A stretch of DNA of 64,000 nt from Bacteroidota bacterium (GTDB lineage: Bacteria; Bacteroidota; Bacteroidia; Cytophagales; Cyclobacteriaceae): the NCBI GenBank assembly GCA_023428695.1, contig JAEYWY010000026.1, forward strand, positions 124,001 to 188,000, in the 5' to 3' direction. This document shows positions 32,135 through 41,194 of this stretch, in pieces. The position numbers were made by a program, and so were the translations under genes. The stretch's first letter is position 1, and each line of letters opens with the position of its first letter. The notes beneath the pieces are model-generated. The model worked only from the letters and a program-made list of their open reading frames with translations. It ran no database searches and was not told the origin of the DNA.

Positions 32135-32854
32135 GTGACCCGACTCAGCGTCAATATTAACAAAATTGCCACACTCCGGAACGCCCGTGGGGGAAATAAT
32201 CCCGATGTTCTGCGCGTTGCGCGCGACTGCGAGCGATTCGGTGCCGAAGGGATAACGGTTCACCCACGACCTGATGAGCGACACATCCGTTTCTCGGACG
32301 TAATCGCACTAAAAAGTCTTGTTACAACAGAGTTTAACATCGAAGGCTATCCGGATGAACGATATCTTGAAATAATGCGTCAGGCCCGCCCAGATCAGGC
32401 CACACTCGTACCGGATGCACCTGACGCTATAACATCCAATGCAGGGTGGGATACGGTTCGAAACGCATCTTTTCTGAAAGAAGTAATTACAGAGATCAAA
32501 AAATACGCCGGTCGGGTTTCGGTTTTTGTCGATCCTGACCAACGCATGGTTGAAGGAGCCGCAGCAGTTGGCGCTGACCGCGTTGAACTTTACACCGAGC
32601 CTTATGCGGCCGCGTTCGCATCTGACCGTGAGGCGGCGATCCGTCCGTATGTCAGCAGTGCAGAAGCAGCTCACTCACTTGGCCTTGGTATCAATGCAGG
32701 TCATGATCTCGACCTGAACAACCTGGCGTTTCTGCATCAACGTATTCCTCATCTCGACGAAGTGTCAATTGGTCATGCATTAATTTGTGATGCATTGTAC
32801 TATGGGCTCGAGAATTCAATCCAACTCTACCTTCGACAACTGAAACAGAAATAA
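32135..32854 (+). CDS. pdxJ: Pyridoxine 5'-phosphate synthase
   Basis: PdxJ condenses 1-deoxyxylulose 5-phosphate with 3-amino-2-oxopropyl phosphate to form the pyridine ring of vitamin B6. The 239-residue protein fits the family (E. coli 243) and starts at GTG 32135 with T-R-L-S-V-N-I-N-K-I-A-T-L-R-N, which is the normal family start. Landmarks are I-T-V-H-P-R-P-D-E-R-H-I near residue 41 and G-I-N-A-G-H-D-L near 187. It is transcribed away from the yqeY-led envelope locus. Confidence 0.96.
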   Translation: MTRLSVNINKIATLRNARGGNNPDVLRVARDCERFGAEGITVHPRPDERHIRFSDVIALKSLVTTEFNIEGYPDERYLEIMRQARPDQATLVPDAPDAITSNAGWDTVRNASFLKEVITEIKKYAGRVSVFVDPDQRMVEGAAAVGADRVELYTEPYAAAFASDREAAIRPYVSSAEAAHSLGLGINAGHDLDLNNLAFLHQRIPHLDEVSIGHALICDALYYGLENSIQLYLRQLKQK

Positions 32855-32888
32855 TTTCTAGTTACCTTGCGACATTGAAGATACTCGT

Positions 32889-33551
32889 ATGAAACTGAAT
32901 CAACGTTTTTCGGAGCAGGAGCTTCAGCGCATCAATACAGCGGTGAAATCTGCCGAAGAGAAAATATCGGGAGAAATTGTCCCGGTGATTGTAGAGAAAA
33001 GCGATGACTACGTTGCTGCCAGTTACAAAGCCGGAATCATATGTGCCGCTCTCGCTTTTGTGACGATGGTTATCCTGGATCGTTACGTCATCTCCGACAC
33101 GCACACCCTTTACTATGATCCGCTCTTCCTGCTTGTCGTAACTGCCGTGTGCGGTGTTCTGGGTGGAGTGATAACAAACTATGTCGACGGCCTGAAACGT
33201 TTCTTCATTTCCCGGGTGTACCTCGATGCGGTCACACGCCAGCGTGCGGAGTCAGTTTTCCTGGAAGAAGAAGTGTTCAACACAAGACAACGCACCGGAA
33301 TAATGATTTTCATTTCATTTTTTGAGCACGAAGTAATAGTCCTCGCTGATCGCGGAATTAACCAGGTTGTGGACCAGAAGGACTGGGATAACGTTGTCTC
33401 GGGACTTGTAGGGAAAATAAGGGAAGGCAGAATTACGGAAGGGCTCGAGTGGGCAATAGGACGTTGCGGAGAAATTCTGCTTGAAAAAGGTTTCCAAAAA
33501 ACCGCTGACGACACGAATGAGTTGGGCGACGATCTGCGCATAACCAAGTAA
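32889..33551 (+). CDS. TPM-domain membrane protein (first of three)
   Basis: A 220-residue protein with the TPM (TLP18.3/Psb32/MOLO-1) fold interrupted by two hydrophobic segments (about 45-65 and 78-97). There is no N-terminal signal peptide; the chain starts with a charged helix (R-F-S-E-Q-E-L-Q-R-I) and resumes the TPM core after the membrane helices, where H-E-V-I-V-L-A-D-R-G-I-N is the family landmark. The function of this bacterial branch is unknown. It is followed after five bases by two further TPM genes. Confidence 0.82.
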   Translation: MKLNQRFSEQELQRINTAVKSAEEKISGEIVPVIVEKSDDYVAASYKAGIICAALAFVTMVILDRYVISDTHTLYYDPLFLLVVTAVCGVLGGVITNYVDGLKRFFISRVYLDAVTRQRAESVFLEEEVFNTRQRTGIMIFISFFEHEVIVLADRGINQVVDQKDWDNVVSGLVGKIREGRITEGLEWAIGRCGEILLEKGFQKTADDTNELGDDLRITK

Positions 33552-33556
33552 GATTC

Positions 33557-34339
33557 ATGCTGGCATCGATGCGTAGGTTTCAATTTCCGATTACTCCTTT
33601 CATCTCGAAGCTCCGGCTTCTGGCCGCGTTCTTCGTCTTCGCAACGCTTGGTCTGCATGCACAAGCACCGATACCTGCGCAGGCGGGTCATTGGGTGCAC
33701 GACGATGCTGGTATTCTTTCGTCCGCAACGGAACAGGTACTGGAACAATTCATTCAGCGGCAAATGGACAGCACATCGAATCAGATTGGAGTTCTGATCA
33801 TCCCAAGCCTGATGGGTGAGGACATTGAAGGCTATGCGGTGCGTGCGTTCAAAGAATGGCAACCCGGTCAGAAAGGAAAGGATAACGGTGTGTTACTGGT
33901 AATTGCAGTCGACGACCGAAGGATGCGTATCGAGGCTGGATATGGTCTTGAAGGCGCACTTACTGACCTTGAATCAAACAAGATCATTCGAAACGAAATA
34001 GCGCCAAGGTTCAGGGCCAATGCCTATGACGAGGGTGTGAAGGCGGCGGTGCTTGCAATAAGCGAGGCTATCCATGGAGAATATGTCAACGACAACCCTA
34101 CGTCCAGACGCGAGGGTGGCAAACGTTCACCCGTTCTGACGATACTTATCATCCTTGCAGTAGTCTTCTTTCTGTCGCGGCGCGGAGGCGGGGGTGGCGG
34201 AGGCTACTGGTCTGGGCGTGGTGGCTGGATGGGTCCGATGATAGGCGGCGGAGGCTTTGGTTCCGGTGGCGGCGGTTCCTGGGGTAGTTTCGGCGGAGGC
34301 GGAATGTCCGGTGGAGGCGGCTCGAGTGGCTCATGGTAA
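33557..34339 (+). CDS. TPM-domain protein with glycine-rich tail (second of three)
   Basis: A 260-residue YgcG-type protein: N-terminal signal or anchor helix (about 20-36), a periplasmic TPM domain (about 45-180) with the landmarks V-H-D-D-A-G-I-L-S, N-Q-I-G-V-L-I-I and R-M-R-I-E-A-G-Y-G-L-E-G, a C-terminal membrane helix (about 192-205), and a final tail of Gly, Ser and Trp repeats (about 209-260). Its stop overlaps the longest frame of the third TPM gene. Family members are often placed at the cell surface or membrane, but no activity is established here. Confidence 0.85.
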   Translation: MLASMRRFQFPITPFISKLRLLAAFFVFATLGLHAQAPIPAQAGHWVHDDAGILSSATEQVLEQFIQRQMDSTSNQIGVLIIPSLMGEDIEGYAVRAFKEWQPGQKGKDNGVLLVIAVDDRRMRIEAGYGLEGALTDLESNKIIRNEIAPRFRANAYDEGVKAAVLAISEAIHGEYVNDNPTSRREGGKRSPVLTILIILAVVFFLSRRGGGGGGGYWSGRGGWMGPMIGGGGFGSGGGGSWGSFGGGGMSGGGGSSGSW

Positions 34340-34350
34340 TTGCGATAAAC

Positions 34351-35271
34351 ATGAAAAAATCGATACTCCTGTTTTTCCTTCTGGCAACACAGTTCGTGTT
34401 CGCCCAGCGCGCAGTTCCGGAACTTTGGGGTCACCGCGTGCACGACGAGGCGCATGTAATCGATGCAGCCACAATTGAACGTCTTGAGACGATGCTGGCT
34501 GCGCATGAAGACTCCACCGGCAACCAGATCGCTATACTGATCATACCATCACTCGACGGCGACGATCTGGAAAGCTATTCCCTCAGAGTTGTCGAAAAGT
34601 GGAAACTCGGGACCGAAAAAAACGATAACGGGCTACTTATCCTCGCTGCAATCAATGATCGAAAGATTCGCATAGAAGTTGGTCAGGGTCTGGAGGGTGT
34701 TGTTCCGGATGCCATCGCGAATCAGATAATCCGAAATGAAATTGCGCCGGCATTCCGTGAGAATGACTATGGGCGTGGGATCGAGCGCGCTGTTAATGCT
34801 GTCATTGCGGCCATCGGCAATGAATATGTCGTCAGCGACAGTGACTCCCCGTTTGAGCCGCAGATGACGTGGAAGGAAAAGATTCTAATCGGTGCATTCA
34901 TATTCTTCATTCTTGGCATCTTCACCTTCTTCGGCCTGTTTGTTCCCGGATGCGGAGGATGGGCTCTGTACGCCTTCCTCATACCATTTTATGCCACCTT
35001 TCCAATGGTAGTGCTTGGTGTCGATGGAGCTTTGGCACTGCTGGGCACCTACATCATTGGCTTTCCGATACTTCGGCTTCTGCTCGCCCGCACTGCATGG
35101 GGGAAGAAGTTTTCAAAATCAATTGGCACAGGAAGTCGTGGCGGAGGCGGTGGCTGGTCGTCGGGAGGCGGATGGTCTTCCGGTTCATCTTCAGGGTGGT
35201 CATCCGGCGGAGGCGGCTTTTCGGGCGGTGGTGGCAGCTTTGGCGGTGGCGGTTCCAGTGGCAGTTGGTGA
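34351..35271 (+). CDS. TPM-domain protein with glycine-rich tail (third of three)
   Basis: With the ATG at 34351 the protein has 306 residues and a clear signal peptide ending F-A-Q; a start at 34333 inside the previous gene would add six residues. The TPM domain (about 28-170) repeats the landmarks of its neighbour (V-H-D-E-A, N-Q-I-A-I-L-I-I, R-I-E-V-G-Q-G-L-E-G). Two or three membrane helices follow (about 185-245), then a Gly/Ser/Trp tail (about 265-306) like the second gene. The close match in layout indicates tandem duplication. It ends before the glyA promoter. Confidence 0.84.
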   Translation: MKKSILLFFLLATQFVFAQRAVPELWGHRVHDEAHVIDAATIERLETMLAAHEDSTGNQIAILIIPSLDGDDLESYSLRVVEKWKLGTEKNDNGLLILAAINDRKIRIEVGQGLEGVVPDAIANQIIRNEIAPAFRENDYGRGIERAVNAVIAAIGNEYVVSDSDSPFEPQMTWKEKILIGAFIFFILGIFTFFGLFVPGCGGWALYAFLIPFYATFPMVVLGVDGALALLGTYIIGFPILRLLLARTAWGKKFSKSIGTGSRGGGGGWSSGGGWSSGSSSGWSSGGGGFSGGGGSFGGGGSSGSW

Positions 35272-35305
35272 CATCGGCCATTTTGTAATTTGTTCTATCC
35301 CTTCA

Positions 35306-35335
35306 TTGGCGCTTTTGAATAAGCAATTATCTTTG
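35306..35335 (+). promoter_or_regulatory. Predicted glyA promoter (TTG-N19-TATCTTTG)
   Basis: TTG at 35306-35308 and TATCTTTG at 35328-35335, separated by 19 bases, match the Bacteroidota -33/-7 promoter in sequence and spacing. It is the best promoter match I found and implies a leader of about 55 bases containing a small 6-base-pair hairpin (35353-35369). Confidence 0.6.
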
Positions 35336-35396
35336 GCCTTCTTTTCAAGGCGGCAGCAACGACTGCTGCGACATTTCGCAACCACTAACCACTCAC

Positions 35397-36668
35397 ATGA
35401 AAAGAGATAAAATCGTTTTCGATCTTATTGAAAAAGAAAAAACCCGTCAACAGGAAGGTATCGAGCTGATTGCCTCTGAAAATTTCACCTCGCTTCAGGT
35501 CATGAAGGCGATGGGATCAGTGCTCACCAACAAGTATGCAGAAGGTCTTCCGGGGAAGCGATACTACGGAGGATGTGAAGTTGTCGACGAGATTGAACAG
35601 CTTGCAATCGACAGAGCGAAGGAGTTGTTCGGTGCAGAATGGGCAAATGTGCAGCCGCATTCGGGTGCTCAGGCAAACGCTGCGGTGATGCTCGCATGTC
35701 TGAAGCCAGGTGACAAGATACTCGGATTTGATCTTTCACATGGTGGTCACCTCACGCACGGATCACCGGTGAATTTCTCCGGAAAGTTATATCAGCCTGC
35801 GTTTTATGGAGTGGAAGAGGAAACGGGTACGATTGACTTCGACAAAGTCATAGAAACGGCACAGCGGGAGAAACCGAAGATGATCATTTGTGGTGCATCA
35901 GCCTACAGCCGTGACTGGGATTATAAGAAGCTTCGGGAGGCTGCGGATAGCGTGGGCGCAATTTTGCTCGCAGATATTTCACACCCCGCCGGACTGATTG
36001 CCCGCGGATTGCTCAACGATCCGATGGAATATTGCCACGTTGTAACAACCACAACGCACAAGACGCTGCGTGGCCCCCGGGGGGGAATGATTCTCGTTGG
36101 AAAGAATTTCGACAATCCATGGGGCCTTAAGACGCCAAAGGGTGAGCTACGAAAGATAACCTCCATTCTTGATTCCGGTGTTTTCCCTGGTACGCAGGGT
36201 GGGCCTCTGGAACACGTGATTGCCGCCAAGGCGGTAGCATTCCAGGAGGCTTTGTCGGACGAGTATCTCGATTATGTTGTACAGGTGAGCAAGAATGCAA
36301 CGGCCATGGCGCGTGCATTTACTGACAAGGGATACAAGATTATTTCCGGTGGCACCGACAACCACCTCATGCTGATCGATCTCCGTTCAAAAAATCTTAC
36401 TGGCAAAAAAGCTGAAGAAGCTTTAATTCAGGCGGATATTACGATCAACAAGAACATGGTTCCGTTTGATACACAATCACCGATGGTGACATCGGGAATG
36501 CGAATAGGAACGCCTGCGATTACAACGCGTGGGCTGAAGGAAAAAGATGTCGTGAAGGTGGTTGAGCTCATCGATGAGGCACTTCAAAAACCTGACGACG
36601 TTAAGCACCTGAAAGCCGTCAAGCGGAAGGTCAATCGTTTTGTGACCAGGTTTCCGCTTTACGCCTGA
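35397..36668 (+). CDS. glyA: Serine hydroxymethyltransferase
   Basis: GlyA interconverts serine and glycine while loading one-carbon units onto tetrahydrofolate. The 423-residue protein has the pyridoxal-phosphate lysine K222 in T-T-T-T-H-K-T-L-R-G-P-R-G-G, plus the N-terminal E-L-I-A-S-E-N-F and the Y-Y-G-G-C segment. It is preceded by the strongest predicted promoter in the window and followed at 26 bases by tatC, then rpiB, so the three probably share a transcript. Confidence 0.97.
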   Translation: MKRDKIVFDLIEKEKTRQQEGIELIASENFTSLQVMKAMGSVLTNKYAEGLPGKRYYGGCEVVDEIEQLAIDRAKELFGAEWANVQPHSGAQANAAVMLACLKPGDKILGFDLSHGGHLTHGSPVNFSGKLYQPAFYGVEEETGTIDFDKVIETAQREKPKMIICGASAYSRDWDYKKLREAADSVGAILLADISHPAGLIARGLLNDPMEYCHVVTTTTHKTLRGPRGGMILVGKNFDNPWGLKTPKGELRKITSILDSGVFPGTQGGPLEHVIAAKAVAFQEALSDEYLDYVVQVSKNATAMARAFTDKGYKIISGGTDNHLMLIDLRSKNLTGKKAEEALIQADITINKNMVPFDTQSPMVTSGMRIGTPAITTRGLKEKDVVKVVELIDEALQKPDDVKHLKAVKRKVNRFVTRFPLYA

Positions 36669-36694
36669 GTTTATTTTTTTAGAGCTGTTTGACT

Positions 36695-37564
36695 ATGCCT
36701 TTGGATCAGGATCCGATAGAGGAAGGTTTGGAAAAAGAAATGTCGTTTCTCGAGCACCTGGAGGAGCTCCGATGGCATATCGTTCGTGCATTGTTGGCAG
36801 TTATCGTCTTCACAATCGCGGCATTCGTCATTGCACCCTGGGTTTTTGAGAACATTATCACGGCGCCGGCGCGCGCCGATTTTGCGACCTTTCAGGTAAT
36901 GTGCAAGTTTGGGAAGATGCTTGGCACGGAAGGCTTTTGCGTTGACGATATTCCTTTCAAAATGCAAAACCGTCTGATGACCGGGCAGTTTTCGATGCAC
37001 ATCCTTGCATCATTTACAATCGGTCTGATCCTCGCGTTCCCTTACGTAGTCTGGGAAATATGGAGGTTCATCAAACCGGGATTGTACAACCGCGAAAGGC
37101 GTTACTCACGCGGCGCCGTTGCATCGATATCTTTTCTGTTCCTGGCCGGAATCTTATTCGGATACTATGTGCTCGCTCCGATGATGATCTACTTCCTGGC
37201 GACATATTCAATCAGTGACATGATCGTGAACGAGTTCGACATCACCTCATTTGTATCCACGATTGTGACCGTTGTGTTTGGAAGCGGGTTGCTGTTTCAG
37301 CTTCCGGTTGTCATCTACTTTCTGACGAAAATGGGTATCGTATCGCCGTCATTTCTCAGAAAATACCGAAAACACTCGGTTATCGGGATTTTAATTATCG
37401 CTGCGATTGTTACACCTCCGGATCCAATCAGTCAAACCCTCATAGCAATACCGCTCTACCTCCTTTTCGAAATCAGCATTGCAATCGCCGCCCGGGTTGA
37501 GAAGGCGAAACTGAAGGAAGAAGAGGAAGAGCGTTTGCGCGAGGAAAAAAATTCAGCCATATGA
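36695..37564 (+). CDS. tatC: Twin-arginine translocase subunit TatC
   Basis: TatC is the receptor for twin-arginine signal peptides in the cytoplasmic membrane. From the ATG at 36695 the protein has 289 residues, with the family start F-L-E-H-L-E-E-L-R near residue 20, six hydrophobic helices (first about 29-50, last about 240-262), and a Glu/Lys-rich C-terminal tail. The middle loop has the conserved F-x-K-P-G-L-Y. A TTG two codons earlier is in frame but less likely. TatA/B is not nearby. It overlaps rpiB by four bases. Confidence 0.94.
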   Translation: MPLDQDPIEEGLEKEMSFLEHLEELRWHIVRALLAVIVFTIAAFVIAPWVFENIITAPARADFATFQVMCKFGKMLGTEGFCVDDIPFKMQNRLMTGQFSMHILASFTIGLILAFPYVVWEIWRFIKPGLYNRERRYSRGAVASISFLFLAGILFGYYVLAPMMIYFLATYSISDMIVNEFDITSFVSTIVTVVFGSGLLFQLPVVIYFLTKMGIVSPSFLRKYRKHSVIGILIIAAIVTPPDPISQTLIAIPLYLLFEISIAIAARVEKAKLKEEEEERLREEKNSAI

Positions 37565-37995
37565 AACCAACTATCGCCATTGGAAGCGACCACGCCGGGT
37601 TTGAATACAAAGAGGGATTTCGAGAATTCCTTGAGGGCCGGGGATATCACGTAAAAGATTACGGAACATACACGGATTCATCCGCAGACTATCCTGACTT
37701 CGCTCACGCAGTAGCTCTTGCTGTTGAAAAAAGCGAATTTGATATTGGTGTGCTTGTTTGCGGGAGCGCCAATGGAGTTGCAATTACTGCGAATAAACAT
37801 CAGGGCATACGCGCGGCCATCTGTTGGAACGAGGAACTTGCGGGACTCGCGAGACAACACAACAATGCCAACATAGTCTGCCTTCCGGCACGCTTTATTG
37901 AATACGACCTTGGCGAAAAAATTATTGATAAGTTTCTCACGTCATCATTCGAGGGCGGGCGGCATGCCACTCGCGTGAATAAGATCAGTTGCTAA
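37561..37995 (+). CDS. rpiB: Ribose 5-phosphate isomerase B
   Basis: RpiB interconverts ribose 5-phosphate and ribulose 5-phosphate. The 144-residue protein carries the family marks G-S-D-H-A-G at 8-13, the catalytic cysteine C67 in V-L-V-C-G-S, N-G-V-A-I-T-A-N-K at 71-79 and H100 in A-R-Q-H-N-N. It overlaps tatC by four bases at its start. At its end it overlaps the convergent membrane protein gene by 11 bases. Confidence 0.95.
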   Translation: MKPTIAIGSDHAGFEYKEGFREFLEGRGYHVKDYGTYTDSSADYPDFAHAVALAVEKSEFDIGVLVCGSANGVAITANKHQGIRAAICWNEELAGLARQHNNANIVCLPARFIEYDLGEKIIDKFLTSSFEGGRHATRVNKISC

Positions 37996-39388
37996 CCACA
38001 GGAGCATTCACACGACGATATCCATCGTCAGTGGAGACATAGGTGTTTCGCAGTTCCGGAATCCTTTTGAAGAACTCCAACATAATTCCATCAGGATCAA
38101 TGACCAGGTCCGGAGGGTCGGCTGCGAAACCTTTGTAAACACGGATCACATTTTCATAGTATTGGGGACCTTCGAACACTTCGCGTGACAAATGCCAGTT
38201 CAGGAAAGGTGTAGCCATGTCGTTGCCGGCATAACCTTCTAACTGATTCGAAAGGATTACGATCTTCCTGGGAGTACCGGAAAATTGACCTGCAACAAGA
38301 CCGCGGAACGATTCATCCTCCAGATTAAAATACCGGACGTAATAGTTACCGGATATTAAGCCAACGATAAAGATCCAGAGCGCCAGCTCGGCAAACAGTC
38401 TCCGGCGAATAATAAGGAAAAAGTGCGCTACAAAGAATGCGATGCCAGGCACCATTACGATGCACGTCTGCGGTTTGAATTCCTTCGCGTACAATACCTG
38501 GACTATACTGAAGACCGTCCAGAAGAACATTGCCTGAAGCACCTGCGACTGATATTTGGTAAGCCTGCTTTCGCGATTGACCATTACGAGTGCTGCCAGG
38601 AGAAAACCAAGTGGTGTAAGCAAGAGGGGAAGAGTATCAACAAGTCCGACAAAAGGAGTTCGCGTAAACGAAAGGTTAGGCAGGTAGAAGTACCGCCAGA
38701 GGTCGCCAGCGCCATCACCAATGTAGTACACTGAGATCGTCAGGAGATGTGGGATTGCGAACCCGATAAGCAGTAACAGGAATTTTCGGCCGGAACTCCG
38801 GGTGTACATCAGCAACATCAATAGAATTCCCGGAACAAAGACGATGTACGAGAATGCGAACAACGATGCGATTCCGGTGAACAAGCCCATCTTCAGAACC
38901 ATCTCGAAACTTTCTTCGCGGAATTCAATTTCTTTGAAGAGGCTGTTCAGCGCAAGCAATATGAAGAACAACCCCAACAGTTCGCCGGAAAGGGCAAGTG
39001 CATCGAACGTAAAAGCGAATAGCAAGGCAAAGGTGAGTGACGGCACGAATGAATTTTCAGGGAACACCTTCTTGTCGATGTAAATGATCCCAACAAACAC
39101 TGCGAGTCCAAAGATCAGCAGAAGGGAGAGGATGTGTCGCGCGAGAGCGCTGTCGCCGACAATAAGGTGCATGAGCGTCTGAAACAGTCCTGTCAGCGGA
39201 GCGGTTGAGTCAATTACGCCGCTGTAAAGGAAGAAGCCGTTGAGCGACTTTTGTCCGATGATGATTCCCTTGAGTTCAGGAAGCGTCAACGGCGGCGGGT
39301 CAATCAACAGGGGCAGAAAGACCAGAATTTGAAGTGCGAGCAGACCGAATACCCGGTACGGATCGTTAATTCTGAAATAGCTTAACAA
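37985..39388 (-). CDS. Polytopic membrane protein, DUF6427-like
   Basis: A 467-residue integral membrane protein with about twelve hydrophobic segments spread from residue 14 to 355 and a hydrophilic C-terminal region of about 100 residues. The layout and the start (L-S-Y-F-R-I-N-D-P-Y-R-V) resemble the DUF6427 family, whose members look like glycosyltransferase-type (GT-C) integral membrane proteins. No catalytic residues can be named. It is divergent from rbfA and convergent with rpiB (11-base overlap). Confidence 0.7.
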   Translation of the reverse strand: MLSYFRINDPYRVFGLLALQILVFLPLLIDPPPLTLPELKGIIIGQKSLNGFFLYSGVIDSTAPLTGLFQTLMHLIVGDSALARHILSLLLIFGLAVFVGIIYIDKKVFPENSFVPSLTFALLFAFTFDALALSGELLGLFFILLALNSLFKEIEFREESFEMVLKMGLFTGIASLFAFSYIVFVPGILLMLLMYTRSSGRKFLLLLIGFAIPHLLTISVYYIGDGAGDLWRYFYLPNLSFTRTPFVGLVDTLPLLLTPLGFLLAALVMVNRESRLTKYQSQVLQAMFFWTVFSIVQVLYAKEFKPQTCIVMVPGIAFFVAHFFLIIRRRLFAELALWIFIVGLISGNYYVRYFNLEDESFRGLVAGQFSGTPRKIVILSNQLEGYAGNDMATPFLNWHLSREVFEGPQYYENVIRVYKGFAADPPDLVIDPDGIMLEFFKRIPELRNTYVSTDDGYRRVNAPVVSN

Positions 39389-39482
39389 AACCGATTAACT
39401 TTATTCCGTAAAATAGAACAGCTTTTCCCGAATTGCCAATCGTTAGCTGGTAATTGTTGAAGGGATAAAGGATATTTGCCTT

Positions 39483-39851
39483 ATGAGTGGAACAACCAGA
39501 CAAAATAAATATGCCCGCCTGATCCAAAAGGAATTGAGCGAGATATTTCAGCAGGACAAGAGGGGTATCCTGGATCACGCATTTATTACGCTGGCAGAAG
39601 TCAAGGTTAGCCCTGACCTCAGCGTGGCCAAGGTGTACATCAGCATGATGCTTGAAAAGGATAAGGCCGGCATACTGGCGAGAATAAACTCCAGGAAGCG
39701 CGAGATCAGGAAGGTGCTTGGTGAAAGAATCGGGAAGCAGGTTCGTATAATTCCGGAATTGGTTTTTTATATTGATGAGGTTGAAGAGAATGCCCAGCGT
39801 ATTGAGGAGATCATCAAAAACCTGAACATTCCTCCGGAAAGTAAAGCCTAA
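39483..39851 (+). CDS. rbfA: 30S ribosome-binding factor RbfA
   Basis: RbfA binds the 30S subunit and assists 16S rRNA 5'-end maturation. The 122-residue protein begins with R-Q-N-K-Y-A-R-L-I-Q-K-E-L-S-E-I-F and has the KH-type core with V-K-V-S-P-D-L-S-V-A-K-V-Y-I at about 36-49. It is followed after 12 bases by a LolC/E-like permease gene; the same pairing is common in Bacteroidota. Confidence 0.94.
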   Translation: MSGTTRQNKYARLIQKELSEIFQQDKRGILDHAFITLAEVKVSPDLSVAKVYISMMLEKDKAGILARINSRKREIRKVLGERIGKQVRIIPELVFYIDEVEENAQRIEEIIKNLNIPPESKA

Positions 39852-39863
39852 TTTGTTACGGAC

Positions 39864-41093
39864 TTGAATCTTTCGTTCTTTATAGCCCGACGTTATCTGG
39901 TATCGAAGAGGAAGAAGAACTTCATCAACGTTATTTCATGGCTTTCGATGACGGGCGTGGCATTCATCACTGCGGCTCTTGTAATCGTCTTGTCTGTATT
40001 CAATGGCCTCGAAGATCTGTTACATTCCCTGAACAATTCTTTTGATCCCGAAATCAAAATTGAACCCGTGAAAGGAAAGTCATTTGAAGTTTCTCCCGAC
40101 CTTATCAAAAGGATCGAAGACACGAAAGGTGTGAGGTATGTAACTGAGGTTATTGAAGACTACGCCTACCTGCGTTACCGGACCGAGAATAACAATCAGG
40201 TGGTCACACTGAAAGGCGTGAGTGGAAACTTTATAGAGCAGAACAGAATTCCGGATGCCAATATCGTTGAGGGTGAGCTCGCACTCCGGAAGAACGACAT
40301 CAACTACGCGATCATTGGCAATGGTGTGAAATACAGTTTGTCGATTGCCGTGGGTGATAACATGTTTCCGCTTCAGGTGTTCTACATCAAAAATGCACGG
40401 CCCGGTGCCGATCCATCGCAGTTGTATTCAAAAATGAACATCCTTGCGGGAGGAGTTTTCTCGATTGTACAGCAGTTCGACGAAAACTACGTTATCGTTC
40501 CGCTTGAGTTTGCACGCGAACTTCTGAACTATGGCGATCGTCGCACGGCGATCGAGGTAAAGACCGATGCAAATGCGGACATCTTTGACGTAGAACGACG
40601 ATTGCAGACAGTGCTTGGAGACGAATTCAACGTGCTCAATCATGAGGAGCAACACAAGGATATTTACCGGCTACTCAAAATTGAAAAGCTGTTTACTTTT
40701 CTCTCGTTTTCTGTTCTGCTTGGAATAGGGTCAATCAACATCTTCTTCAGTTTAATGATGCTCGCTCTCGACAAAAAACGAGACATTTCCATATTGGCAG
40801 CAATGGGTGCTGCCGGCCGAACCATTCGCAACATATTCCTTTTCGAGGGCGGTCTTATTGCGGCGATTGGCGCCTGCTCCGGGCTGATTCTTGGTGCCGG
40901 CTTTTGTTTTCTCCAGGAACGATACGCCTTTATTTCTATGGGTATGGAGAATGCAGTAATGGACGGTTATCCGATTAAAATGCGTGCAGAGGACTTTCTT
41001 TGGACGCTCAGTGTAGTATCTGTTATAACATTTCTCATTTCGATAAGGCCGGCCGTTTTAGCTTCACGTACGGCGTCGGTGCAACACCTCTGA
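39864..41093 (+). CDS. LolC/LolE-like lipoprotein-releasing ABC permease
   Basis: A 409-residue FtsX-type permease with an N-terminal helix (about 20-45), a periplasmic domain (about 50-260) and three C-terminal helices (about 272-298, 320-345 and 375-395). The start S-F-F-I-A-R-R-Y-L and the single-module layout match LolC/LolE, which hand outer-membrane lipoproteins from the inner membrane to a carrier. No ATG precedes the conserved start; the reading frame begins with TTG at 39864, an unusual start that the homology supports. The ATPase LolD is not adjacent. It lies 12 bases after rbfA. Confidence 0.9.
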   Translation: MNLSFFIARRYLVSKRKKNFINVISWLSMTGVAFITAALVIVLSVFNGLEDLLHSLNNSFDPEIKIEPVKGKSFEVSPDLIKRIEDTKGVRYVTEVIEDYAYLRYRTENNNQVVTLKGVSGNFIEQNRIPDANIVEGELALRKNDINYAIIGNGVKYSLSIAVGDNMFPLQVFYIKNARPGADPSQLYSKMNILAGGVFSIVQQFDENYVIVPLEFARELLNYGDRRTAIEVKTDANADIFDVERRLQTVLGDEFNVLNHEEQHKDIYRLLKIEKLFTFLSFSVLLGIGSINIFFSLMMLALDKKRDISILAAMGAAGRTIRNIFLFEGGLIAAIGACSGLILGAGFCFLQERYAFISMGMENAVMDGYPIKMRAEDFLWTLSVVSVITFLISIRPAVLASRTASVQHL

Positions 41094-41113
41094 ATGGGGT
41101 TTTTCTACCCACA

Positions 41114-41121
41114 TAAATTTG
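41114..41121 (+). promoter_or_regulatory. Predicted -7 element for the SNF2 helicase gene
   Basis: TAAATTTG is an exact TAnnTTTG, 73 bases before the helicase ATG. Only CTG, not TTG, stands near the -33 position. Confidence 0.35.
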
Positions 41122-41194
41122 CCCCTAAAGCGGGTTAATTCATCGAATATCGTTAATTTTCGAGTTCCGGGATTGTGTAATTGTCGGTTTTTCG

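Noticed and set aside
36206..36216. Other CACGTG hexamers (for example near 36211, 48066, 58850, 60363) as further parS sites
   Set aside because: Their flanking bases do not match the 16-base palindrome.
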